A stretch of 64,000 bases of DNA, from the NCBI GenBank assembly GCA_017439545.1, contig JAFSIW010000031.1, positions 62,001-126,000 of the forward strand, read 5' to 3'. How positions within the stretch are numbered: position 1 is the first letter of the stretch; each line of letters opens with the position of its first letter. This document shows positions 10,001 through 17,047 of the stretch, piece by piece. The translations under genes and the position numbers were made by a program. This DNA comes from Clostridia bacterium (lineage in GTDB: Bacteria; Bacillota; Clostridia; Oscillospirales; Acutalibacteraceae). The notes below the pieces were generated by a model that saw only the letters and a list, made by a program, of their open reading frames with translations, was not told where the DNA came from and ran no database searches.

Positions 10001-11788
10001 CAGGCTTACGGCCACGAAAAGATTTACGCCGACATTGAAAAAATGGATTTCTTGTGGTGCGCTTTCGTTTGGAATATGTTTGACTTTTCCAGCGACTGGC
10101 GCAGCGAAGGCGGCGTGAAAGGCATCAACACCAAGGGTCTTGTTTCCCGTGATCGTCAAACCCTGAAGGATGCTTACTATTTCTATCAGGCAACCTGGTC
10201 ATCTGTGCCTATGGTACACCTCAATGCTAAAGATTACACGGAACGGTATAACACCTTTGTTGACATCAAGAGTTATTCCAATTGCGATTCGGTTACCTTG
10301 TATGTAAACGACAAAAAGATTTCTACCAAAAATCAAGTTGATATGGCTCAATTTGGTGTGTTTAAATGGGCTGATATCGAACTGCAATCGGGTGATAATA
10401 CCGTTCGCCTTGTAGCTGTAAAAGACGGCAAAGAATACACCGAAGAAGCGGTATGGAAACGTATGGTCAGCGACAGCGTTGAAATCACTTCAGAAACGGT
10501 TGGATTCAGCAATTATGATGCCAAGATCTGGTTGTCTGAACGTATGACTGTTAGCAATTTTATGGCTGCTGTTAAACCTGTACAGCGCGCTGTTCTGACG
10601 GTTTGCGATGCCGATGGTAACGCAGTTACCAATATGGCTACTACAGTAGAAGTCGGAATGCAACTACAGGTGGTTTCCGAAAGCGGAAAGATCCAAAAAA
10701 CCTACACCATTGAACAGCCCAGTCTTGCTTATAAAAAGCCGATTACCGTATCTTCCTTCGAAGCAACACAAAATGGCGATGGCTATAAATTGACCGACGG
10801 TGATACGTCCACTCGTTGGATCGCTAATATTTCTGCCGGAGTAAAATACCCCGAATCCTTTGTGGTTGATTTAGGTGCGATCTATAATCTTGATCAAGTA
10901 GACGTTTATTGGTTTGTTTCAGGTGACCGCAAATACTTTTATAACGTTGCCGTTCGTTCAAGCGAAGAGGACGAATGGACAATGGTCAGTGATAAAACAA
11001 AGAATGAAAGCGTAGGCAAATCCACTTCTGTTATAGAAAATGGGGTAAGCGGTCGCTACGTGCTGATTACCGCAACCGGCAACAGTCACACAACCCCTGT
11101 TGCCACTTGCTTTGAATTGATGGTTTACGGATATACCTTTACTTCCACAGATAAATCTTATATCAGCGAAGATATCATAATGATCGATGCTCCTTATTCC
11201 ACTGTCAGCACCGTGGAGATGAATCAGTATTTTAACCTGTCGGGTAATGCCACGGTTACTTATGAAACGAAAATTCCCGGTGTGGTTGCCAATGGCGATA
11301 CGCTGATTCTTAATCATAGCGGTAAAACTGATCGTTACAGAGTAGCAAACTATTCTACCACCGAAAATCCCAATCCCGTAGACGAACAGATTCTTGCCAC
11401 CGTTGCTGCCATTGATGCTCTGCCTGAAGCTTCTGATGTAAAGGCAGACGATGCCGCCGCTATTCATGCAGCACAACAATTATATGATTCTTTGAGTGAT
11501 ACCCAAAAGCGTGGTGTTACCAATTTGCAGAAGTTGTTAGATGCCAAAGAAGCATTAGACCGGCTGCAAGGAGACGATGTTATCTACGGTGATGCCAATA
11601 GCGATGGCGCGGTTGATTCTGCAGATGCATTGGAAATCCTCAAGAGCATCGTGGGTAAGACGGTGTTGGATGATGCCCAAACCCTTGCTGCTGACGTGGA
11701 TGGCGATGAAAAAATTACTGCAACCGATGCCTTGTTCATCCTTCGGCTTGTAGTTGGTAAAATCGATCAATTTCCTGTTGAAGCATAA
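7046..11788 (+). CDS. Secreted multidomain GH2 glycoside hydrolase with type I dockerin
   Basis: Likely an exo-acting glycosidase (beta-galactosidase-type GH2). The ATG at 7046 follows GGAGGG; the in-frame TTG at 7025 lies before that site and is rejected. Order over 1580 residues: signal peptide (1-29, ending VSAAD); two F5/8 type C (CBM32-like) domains at about 33-178 and 193-345; an Ig-like domain 350-437; GH2 sugar-binding domain 440-605; Ig-like 615-740; TIM barrel about 740-1050 with acid/base Glu874 (GIENE) and nucleophile Glu956 (ISEYG); a further beta domain; a third F5/8 C domain 1225-1375; a helical linker about 1450-1510. The dockerin (1512-1580) has two calcium-loop repeats (GDANSDGAVDSADAL and ADVDGDEKITATDAL). 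Substrate is not predictable beyond a beta-linked terminal sugar. Confidence 0.93.
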   Translation: MKKVKILLSLILTLATVLSCCPAILVSAADEVLLSSGKTATASLFQAGSGVAANAVDGKFDTKWSTFGYDNVAPVALQVDLGQVQEISKFGLSWYGTNRIFNFEIYVTDSSLISGSDVNTTGKTAVYSGVGNGTPNNATACDYITLSQSATGRYVTVVVTGFGGSAKFAVLAELEVWGGSGSSGSTEPVDPAKGLLSGHDVVTTFAENGAGVANAIDDNIATRWSSYGGTLPAAMMVDTFQQISIDQVEILMFQNNRNYDLELYLSDSPTIDSAGKMDLSQAKKIASDNCTGVGDGATKPSAGTPMSKITTDNSVKGRYFTLVCTAASSGTAVALWEVEAYGTVHGDVERKVLDIQNIAPVSVPFGTTDLSAVLPKEVEVLVEGNELSSTEVKWDTNGFNGNQVGSVVLKGSFVNQAINVNELTPEITVTVRSQAEDQAVRQQFTINDNWLYIKGDVENGHAIGLNTERFHSVSLPHTFNAYDGQDGGGATFVGNFYKGPNWYRKVLKTDSRYEGKQVKLYFEGVSRTCEVYVNGVKAGSHDGAFTAFEIDVTSLLKANADNLIAVRVDSTNDGTTSPITGDFTVFGGIYRDVSVRLTDSVYVGQDETSDFGMKLTQKSVSKSSATLGVSADLVNATASSQSVTATVTLKNPSASDVTWIDEIPDVYLPFNKSQMTPGGTVATKTVTVNVPANGSYALNHDFVITNPHLWNGLADPYRYMVEIQLQVGGKVVDTVSDFVGLRTFTVDSNKGAYLNGNSYNLRGVSRHQDRENMGWAITQKEHNEDIALIYKMGANAVRLAHYPQSDYTYDLCDQYGLCVWAEVSLVNEIGGEGTYESPNAVRAEFFTNVKQELKEMILQQYNHPSIVVWGIENECYGTDDTHTKFMAELNNLAHTLDTTRLTTLATQNGAAYNWKTNLAAWNLYPGWYNDTVEDMDTIVAARRAEDKQKRPIGISEYGLGANAQHHADDETIVCSQATPTQSQEYQAYGHEKIYADIEKMDFLWCAFVWNMFDFSSDWRSEGGVKGINTKGLVSRDRQTLKDAYYFYQATWSSVPMVHLNAKDYTERYNTFVDIKSYSNCDSVTLYVNDKKISTKNQVDMAQFGVFKWADIELQSGDNTVRLVAVKDGKEYTEEAVWKRMVSDSVEITSETVGFSNYDAKIWLSERMTVSNFMAAVKPVQRAVLTVCDADGNAVTNMATTVEVGMQLQVVSESGKIQKTYTIEQPSLAYKKPITVSSFEATQNGDGYKLTDGDTSTRWIANISAGVKYPESFVVDLGAIYNLDQVDVYWFVSGDRKYFYNVAVRSSEEDEWTMVSDKTKNESVGKSTSVIENGVSGRYVLITATGNSHTTPVATCFELMVYGYTFTSTDKSYISEDIIMIDAPYSTVSTVEMNQYFNLSGNATVTYETKIPGVVANGDTLILNHSGKTDRYRVANYSTTENPNPVDEQILATVAAIDALPEASDVKADDAAAIHAAQQLYDSLSDTQKRGVTNLQKLLDAKEALDRLQGDDVIYGDANSDGAVDSADALEILKSIVGKTVLDDAQTLAADVDGDEKITATDALFILRLVVGKIDQFPVEA

Positions 11789-11793
11789 TACAA

Positions 11794-11825
11794 AATCAGC
11801 CCCGTTTTTGGTAACGGGGCTGATT
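11794..11825 (+). terminator. Hairpin after the GH2 gene
   Basis: A perfect 13-bp stem (AATCAGCCCCGTT and complement) with a 6-base loop starts 5 bases after the GH2 stop. The T run on the plus strand is poor, so termination may be shared with the next hairpin. Confidence 0.65.
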
Positions 11826-11836
11826 CATTACGGTAT

Positions 11837-11873
11837 AAAAAAAGACTCTTCTGTTTTCAGAAGAGTCTTTTTT
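11837..11873 (-). terminator. Terminator after tRNA-Val, probably bidirectional
   Basis: AAAAAAGACTCTTCTG and its complement form a stem with a TTTT loop. The outer A/T runs give a T tail on either strand. It directly abuts the 3' CCA of tRNA-Val on the minus strand and can also stop read-through from the GH2 gene. Confidence 0.85.
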
Positions 11874-11949
11874 GGTGGAGACGAGGGGGCTCGAACCCTT
11901 GACCTCTCGGATGTGAACCGAACGCTCTGACCAACTGAGCTACGCCTCC
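11873..11949 (-). tRNA. tRNA-Val (anticodon CAC)
   Basis: The minus strand folds as a cloverleaf: acceptor GGAGGCG with CGTCTCC (one G-U), D-arm GCTC/GAGC, anticodon stem TTCGG/CCGAG with loop TTCACAT giving CAC, T-loop TTCGAGC, and an encoded CCA. The T-stem AAGGG/CCCCT contains one A-C mismatch. It reads GUG codons. Confidence 0.9.
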
Positions 11950-11960
11950 ATATTCATTTG

Positions 11961-11996
11961 AAAAAACATCAGCATAACCGATGATCGGTTATGCTG
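11961..11996 (-). terminator. Terminator between tRNA-Pro and tRNA-Val
   Basis: On the minus strand a 13-bp inverted repeat (CAGCATAACCGAT and complement, one-base centre) is followed by six T (A tract 11961-11966). It lies 2 bases after the CCA of tRNA-Pro, so the two tRNAs are probably separate transcripts. Confidence 0.8.
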
Positions 11997-11998
11997 AA

Positions 11999-12074
11999 TG
12001 GTCCGAGTGACAGGACTTGAACCTGCGGCCTCTTGACCCCCAGTCAAGCGCGCTACCAACTGCGCCACACCCGG
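11999..12074 (-). tRNA. tRNA-Pro (anticodon GGG)
   Basis: Minus-strand cloverleaf: acceptor CCGGGTG with CACTCGG (one G-U), D-arm GCGC/GCGC, anticodon stem CTTGA/TCAAG with loop CTGGGGG giving GGG, T-arm GCAGG/CCTGT with TTCAAGT, discriminator A and encoded CCA. Confidence 0.94.
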
Positions 12075-12151
12075 ATAAATCGCCTTTGGAAGGTCGGCTA
12101 AGATAATATAGCACAGTTGTCAGCAAAAATCAAGTCCTATTTTTAAAAATT

Positions 12152-13111
12152 TTAAACTTTTTTTGAAAACAGTCTCTTTTGGATTCTGAAGTCCTTCCCG
12201 ACAAAGTGTAAAGTCGCATAACATCCAATGATTCGGGAAAGTAATCGCTCTCCATAGCGGATTTCTAATTCCTTCGGCGAAAGATTTGAGTTAATAATAG
12301 TTGGCATTTGCATTAAGGAACGGTGATTGATTACATTATACAATTCTGACTGTGCCACAGCAGATAAGAACTCTGTGCCAAGGTCGTCTATGATCAATAA
12401 ATCACAATCCAGATAATACTTACTGACCGGGTGATCCAATTGACCAAAGTGTTCTTTTTCAAGGGCACTAATCATATTCTGCGAGGAACAATAAATTACG
12501 GAATACCCCTTTGCAACTACAGCCTTTGCGATAGAAAGGGTAAGATGCGTTTTGCCGAGGCCGGTATTTCCCATCAGATATAGACTATCGGCCTGCTTGT
12601 TAAATTGTTCGGCATAATTTTTACAGCGCGTTAAAATCAAGGACATATGACGTTTTTGTTCTTCATCGGAATAATGATCTAATTCAAAGGTATCAAAGGA
12701 ATATGACCCAGCGGGAATCTCGTCGCAAAGATCATTGAGCATAATAGTATGAGCCTTTTGTTTTACGCATTCACAGTAACCTTTATCGGTATAGCCGCGA
12801 TCCTCGCAAGCAGAGCATGCGTAAGCAGGGGAGAGAGCTTTGTCGGTATAACCGAGATCGTTTAGGATTGCCTCTCTTTTAAGTTGCAGGGCCGTGTATT
12901 CGCAATCCAAAGTGCCATAGGATGGATCTTTGGTAATTTTTGCCTTCATCTTTTTGTGAGATAAGGCAATCAACTCTTGCTCCACAGTCTTAAAGGCCGA
13001 GGAGGTTGTCAATAATTGCTCGCGTAAGCGGTCGGCGCATTCGGTGGCTTTGTGACGTTTGTCACGGATTTCTTGCAACGCTTGACCGAAGGCTTCGTTT
13101 TTGGTGATCAC
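12152..13111 (-). CDS. DnaC/DnaI-like helicase-loader ATPase
   Basis: Probably loads the replicative helicase. The 319 residues comprise an N-terminal helical part, a Cys-rich knuckle near 98-115 (CSACEDRGYTDKGYCEC, zinc-type), then an AAA+ domain with Walker A GNTGLGKTHL near 180 and Walker B LLIIDDLGTE near 235. The start is GTG at 13111: AAGGAGGAG lies 7-14 bases upstream inside the end of the DnaD-like gene, only 2 bases separate the genes, and coupling is likely. The XRE-DnaD-DnaC order can be mistaken for a phage replication module, but no other phage gene lies nearby. Confidence 0.9.
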   Translation of the reverse strand: MITKNEAFGQALQEIRDKRHKATECADRLREQLLTTSSAFKTVEQELIALSHKKMKAKITKDPSYGTLDCEYTALQLKREAILNDLGYTDKALSPAYACSACEDRGYTDKGYCECVKQKAHTIMLNDLCDEIPAGSYSFDTFELDHYSDEEQKRHMSLILTRCKNYAEQFNKQADSLYLMGNTGLGKTHLTLSIAKAVVAKGYSVIYCSSQNMISALEKEHFGQLDHPVSKYYLDCDLLIIDDLGTEFLSAVAQSELYNVINHRSLMQMPTIINSNLSPKELEIRYGERLLSRIIGCYATLHFVGKDFRIQKRLFSKKV

Positions 13112-13113
13112 GA

Positions 13114-14094
13114 CTATTCTCCTCCTTGCGTTAATATAATGCGTTGGATCTCATCAATATCAAAGGAAGCATCTTGTTGTGATGCACGTTTGAGACCACC
13201 ATTGGTCTTTCCTTTGGCAGGTACTTCTTCTTCGATATCTTCCGGCTTTTTGAAGCCGGAAGCATGCCACTTTTCTAAAATCTTATTAATGTAGTTGAAA
13301 TTGATTTTGCCGGTGTTATTGACGCATCGGTCATACGCTTCTCTTAACATTTTTATGGAAAAGCCCCATTCTACCATCCAGCGTTCCACATAAATTTCTT
13401 CTTGCTTGGTGGCTTTCCTTTGATCAATACCAAAGGTGCGGCGAACGGTATTCCAATTGTTACGAGCCAGCTCCTTCTTAGTCAGATATTCCTCCGCCTT
13501 AGCAACACTGTTTATTTCATTATTATACCAGCTGATTGCGGTTTTTTCAATATATCGAATGTTGCAGCTGTCAACCGAAACAGCATATTCAATAACCATA
13601 ATAACAATGGCCGGAGAAAGTCCGTATGTATCCATCAGCCATACTAAGGTAGAAGCCTCAGAGAAGGTGAGAGTGCGATTGAATTTACTTTGTGCTTCGC
13701 TTAATAACCAAGCCACTTCGGGAGACTCTGCTCCCCGTTTGGCGATTTCGCCACGGGAGGGCTTTTGGGATTTTTGCGTCGCGGCATTAACGGAAGATAC
13801 AACTGCAACCTTTGGTTGTTCGGCAGGAGCGCTCACAGTATCTTCTGCTGTGTCTTTATTTTGAATGACCATACCGTTTACCACCCAATATTGTAAAGCA
13901 TCTTGAATATCAGAAGCAGTAGCGCCGAGGTCTGCGGCGATTTCAGCAGGATCTTCTACAACGCCTTGGTGGTAAAACAGCCAAAGCAACACCTTAAGCT
14001 GTAATGCGCCGGCTAATTTGATATGATTCTCTACCACTTCTTTGGGTAAAACAAAAACTCTGCGATAGCAATTATGTTGAATCTCAAAGGACAC
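13114..14094 (-). CDS. DnaD-domain primosome protein
   Basis: Replication-initiation protein of the DnaD/DnaB family that bridges the initiator and the helicase loader. The first 80 residues resemble the N-terminal winged-helix part (LQLKVLLWLFYHQG, then an AADLGATASDIQDAL helix-turn-helix). A linker follows, then two DnaD-like helical repeats: about 125-195 (FSEASTLVWLMDTYGLSPAIVIMVIEYA) and about 215-290, containing NYINKILEKWHASGF near 280. The GTG at 14094 is preferred over GTG 14103 because GGAG is placed 8 bases before it. It is immediately followed by the DnaC-like loader, its expected partner. Confidence 0.88.
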   Translation of the reverse strand: MSFEIQHNCYRRVFVLPKEVVENHIKLAGALQLKVLLWLFYHQGVVEDPAEIAADLGATASDIQDALQYWVVNGMVIQNKDTAEDTVSAPAEQPKVAVVSSVNAATQKSQKPSRGEIAKRGAESPEVAWLLSEAQSKFNRTLTFSEASTLVWLMDTYGLSPAIVIMVIEYAVSVDSCNIRYIEKTAISWYNNEINSVAKAEEYLTKKELARNNWNTVRRTFGIDQRKATKQEEIYVERWMVEWGFSIKMLREAYDRCVNNTGKINFNYINKILEKWHASGFKKPEDIEEEVPAKGKTNGGLKRASQQDASFDIDEIQRIILTQGGE

Positions 14095-14109
14095 AATAAA
14101 CACTCCAAA

Positions 14110-14814
14110 TTATTTATCATTGTTGTTTTCGTTCATGAATTTAATGAACTCCTCGGCTGTCATAGGTACAAACGAATCCAGCGGTTCTTCGTCGTTCTCG
14201 GGATCGCCTGCGAGGATGCGATTAATATCTTCATCCAAATCCGGTTCTTCGTCCTCGCCTGTTGCTTCGAACTCGTCATCGAGTAGATCTTCTTCAAAGG
14301 AATTTCGCAAAAAAACAGGTAGAGAAGCCGTATGATTATCGGCGTCTTCAATTTGATGTAATGTTCTCAGGATTCTGGCGCGAATGATTAAATCCTTTTC
14401 AAAAGATGACAACTCAAATATTTCATTGCCGTATTTGGCTATGGTTTTATCGATGGCAGGTTCTTGCTCGGCTTCTGAGCTTGAATCACTTTCTTTAATA
14501 AAAGGGTTTTTGACCTCTTCACCGATAAACTCGATTTTGCCGGTTGGCTTACGATTATCCGAATCGGATAGAGAATAGGTTGGTGCTTTTTTTGTTTCAG
14601 GCGTGAAAAATGATTGGTGATGTGCACCGGACAAACTTCCCATTGGCGTTAAGAATACCTGGGAGAGGCGCTGAAGTTCAGCGGTAGTTGGCTCAAACTT
14701 TCCGTTTTCATAATAGGCGTAGGTAGAACGGTCTACACCCATAAGATCGGCAAACTGATCCTGTGTCAGATCATACATATGTCTCAGCGCTTTAATTCGT
14801 TTTCCGAAACTCAT
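14110..14814 (-). CDS. XRE-family helix-turn-helix protein with acidic tail
   Basis: Residues 1-60 form a Cro/CI-type helix-turn-helix (FGKRIKALRHMYDLTQDQFA, DRSTYAYYENGKFEPT). The remaining 170 residues are acidic and low in complexity, with no recognised domain (EDEEPDLDEDINRIL near the end). ATG at 14814 follows GAGGTG; an in-frame extension to 14901 would run into the tRNA-Arg terminator and is rejected. It is the first gene of an operon with the DnaD- and DnaC-like genes, only 15 bases from the next start. It may regulate this operon or act in replication control; neither is proven. Confidence 0.8.
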   Translation of the reverse strand: MSFGKRIKALRHMYDLTQDQFADLMGVDRSTYAYYENGKFEPTTAELQRLSQVFLTPMGSLSGAHHQSFFTPETKKAPTYSLSDSDNRKPTGKIEFIGEEVKNPFIKESDSSSEAEQEPAIDKTIAKYGNEIFELSSFEKDLIIRARILRTLHQIEDADNHTASLPVFLRNSFEEDLLDDEFEATGEDEEPDLDEDINRILAGDPENDEEPLDSFVPMTAEEFIKFMNENNNDK

Positions 14815-14879
14815 TCCAATCACCTCACTTTTCTTTATTATAACAATACAGCGACCTGCTGTCAATCCAAAGACTGAGT

Positions 14880-14919
14880 AAAAAAATACCGTAAGCCACA
14901 TGCAGGAGCTTACGGTATT

Positions 14920-14920
<1 letters not shown>
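14880..14920 (-). terminator. Terminator of tRNA-Arg
   Basis: On the minus strand AAATACCGTAAG and its complement form a 12-bp stem around a 13-base loop, followed by a run of seven T. It starts at the tRNA CCA end. Confidence 0.88.
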
Positions 14921-14996
<76 letters not shown>

Positions 14997-15172
14997 ATTT
15001 TTGCCTAAAAATAGTAACACATACCCCGAGGATTGTCAAGGTGGTTTTTATGAATCTTTTTTAAAAAATTCTATTTCTTGCTTGAATAATCACTTGGGTT
15101 ATTGTATAATAGTATGGTATTTGGTTATCTTGCGCCATTTGCGCAAATCACACGTAGAAGGGAAGACTCAAT

Positions 15173-16585
15173 GTGCAAACAAAACAGGATTCTATTTTTG
15201 TTTCTTCTGATGAATTAAGCCGCCAAATCCTGCTTTGCCAAACCAATCGTGAACTGCTAATTGATCGATTTGGTCATACTCCCAAAGCGTGTACTCATGT
15301 GTTCGGCTGCCAACAGAACATTAGTGACAGCCAACGTCTTGAGGGATATCTGGAGCAAATGGGCTTTGAGTTTACCGATAATTTGGAGGAAGCTGATCTG
15401 GTGCTGTATAACACCTGCGCCGTCCGTGAGCATGCTCAATATCGCGCTCTTGGCAACGTAGGTGCGTTAAAGCATTGGAAGGCCAAGCGCCCCGACCGTA
15501 TTATTGTCTTGTGCGGTTGCATGGTACAACAAGAACACGTGGCGCAACGTGTGCGTCGTTCCTACCCATACGTGAGCATTGTGTTCGGTACTCACGTGAT
15601 CCATCGATTCCCTGAGAATTTATATCGTTTTATTACAACCAACAAACGAATCTTTGATATTCCTGATTCCAAGGGCACCATTGCTGAGCCGCTACCGGTG
15701 CGCCGCACGGGTGTTAAGGGGTGGTTGCCCATTATGTATGGTTGTAATAACTTCTGCACGTATTGTGTTGTGCCCTATGTACGGGGCAGAGAACGAAGCC
15801 GTAGGCCCGAGGATATTCTTGCAGAAGCCAAAGCTATGATTGATGCCGGCTACAAAGAAATCACGCTTTTGGGACAAAATGTGAACTCATATGGTAAAAC
15901 CTTGGACAAGCCCATTACGTTTGCACAATTGCTCTGTATGATTAATGACATACCCGGGGATTTTATTATACGGTTTATGACATCTCATCCTAAGGACTGT
16001 ACTGACGAATTGCTGGTTGCAATGAAGAAGTGCGAAAAGGTAGCCAAGCATTTGCATTTGCCTGTACAGTCGGGCTCCAACCGTGTTTTAAAAACGATGA
16101 ATCGTGGTTACACCAAGGAAAAGTATCTTTCATTAATCGACCGTGCAAAAGCCTTAATGCCTGACCTTTGCATAACAGCCGATATTATCGTCGGATTCCC
16201 GGGAGAAACCTACGAGGAGTTTTGTGAAACGATGGATTTGGTTGAACGAGTAGGATATTCCGCTTTATTCACCTTTATTTATTCTCCCAGAAAAGGAACG
16301 CCTGCAGAAGCAATGGATGATCCTGTTCCTGCCGAAGATAAGAGCCGTTGGTTTCAGCAATTGGTGGATAAGCAAGAAGAAATTGCCGCTATTCAAACTG
16401 CGCCGTATTTGGGTCAGACCCTTCGGGTGCTGTGCGAAGGAAGGAAAGAGAATGGCTACTATTTTGGCCGTACTGAAGGGAATATATTAATTGAATTCTT
16501 CGGAAAGGAAGAATTCATAAACAACTTTGTTCAAGTTACCGTTACGCAGGCTTTGTCCTTTGTTCTGCGTGGCGAGGTACAATAA
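15173..16585 (+). CDS. miaB: tRNA-2-methylthio-N6-dimethylallyladenosine synthase
   Basis: Radical-SAM methylthiotransferase acting on i6A37 of tRNAs, the product of MiaA, which is encoded 5 kb downstream. The N-terminal UPF0004 domain supplies three cluster Cys (FGCQQN, NTCAVRE, LCGCMVQ). The radical-SAM motif is GCNNFCTYCVVPYVRGRERS near residue 190. A C-terminal TRAM-like domain starts near 400. The start is GTG at 15173 with AGAAGGGAAG upstream; an overlapping ATG at 15170 is in another frame. An inverted repeat TTGCGC/GCGCAA lies about 30 bases upstream. The gene leads a cluster with a YlbF/YmcA protein, mutS, mutL and miaA. Confidence 0.96.
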   Translation: MQTKQDSIFVSSDELSRQILLCQTNRELLIDRFGHTPKACTHVFGCQQNISDSQRLEGYLEQMGFEFTDNLEEADLVLYNTCAVREHAQYRALGNVGALKHWKAKRPDRIIVLCGCMVQQEHVAQRVRRSYPYVSIVFGTHVIHRFPENLYRFITTNKRIFDIPDSKGTIAEPLPVRRTGVKGWLPIMYGCNNFCTYCVVPYVRGRERSRRPEDILAEAKAMIDAGYKEITLLGQNVNSYGKTLDKPITFAQLLCMINDIPGDFIIRFMTSHPKDCTDELLVAMKKCEKVAKHLHLPVQSGSNRVLKTMNRGYTKEKYLSLIDRAKALMPDLCITADIIVGFPGETYEEFCETMDLVERVGYSALFTFIYSPRKGTPAEAMDDPVPAEDKSRWFQQLVDKQEEIAAIQTAPYLGQTLRVLCEGRKENGYYFGRTEGNILIEFFGKEEFINNFVQVTVTQALSFVLRGEVQ

Positions 16586-16605
16586 ATTTTTAGGAGGAAC
16601 TAACA

Positions 16606-17013
16606 ATGGACGTAATCTCTCTGGCCCGTCAACTGGGTGCCGCTATTCAACAACAAGATGTATATTTGGAGTATCAAGCCGCCAAAGCAGCCAATGATAA
16701 CGACGAATCCCTGCAAAATCTCATCGGTGAATTCAATCTGTTGCGGATGTCTTTGAGCGCTGAACTGCAAAAGCCCGAAGAGGAAAAGAGCCAAAGCAAA
16801 ATTGATGAATTAAACAATCAATTGCAAAAAACCTACAATGAGGTTATGGCTAATGAAAGTATGGTTAATTTTAACCAAGCCAAAGGTCATATGGATCAAT
16901 TGACGAATCAAATTACTTCTATCATTGCTATGTGCATTGAAGGCGAAGATCCCGAAACCTGCCAGGCGGGTGGATGCTCCGGTAGCTGCTCTACTTGCGG
17001 CGGTTGCCACTAA
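16606..17013 (+). CDS. YlbF/YmcA family protein with Cys-rich tail
   Basis: A 135-residue helical protein of the YlbF/YmcA (RicA/RicF) family. Residues 1-110 are helical (SLARQLGAAIQQQDVYLEYQ onwards). The tail has six Cys, ending CSGSCSTCGGCH. In B. subtilis the Ric proteins form a complex that binds iron-sulfur clusters and affects RNA maturation, and ymcA lies next to miaB as here. Iron-sulfur binding by this tail is therefore an inference. GGAGGAAC before the ATG is a strong ribosome binding site. The gene lies 20 bases after miaB and 34 before mutS. Confidence 0.85.
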   Translation: MDVISLARQLGAAIQQQDVYLEYQAAKAANDNDESLQNLIGEFNLLRMSLSAELQKPEEEKSQSKIDELNNQLQKTYNEVMANESMVNFNQAKGHMDQLTNQITSIIAMCIEGEDPETCQAGGCSGSCSTCGGCH

Positions 17014-17047
17014 TTGATTGAAATTCGTAATAAAGAAGGGGTAAAGC

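Noticed and set aside
12152..14814. XRE-DnaD-DnaC trio as a prophage remnant
   Set aside because: No structural, lysis or integrase genes lie near, and the neighbours are tRNAs and housekeeping genes.
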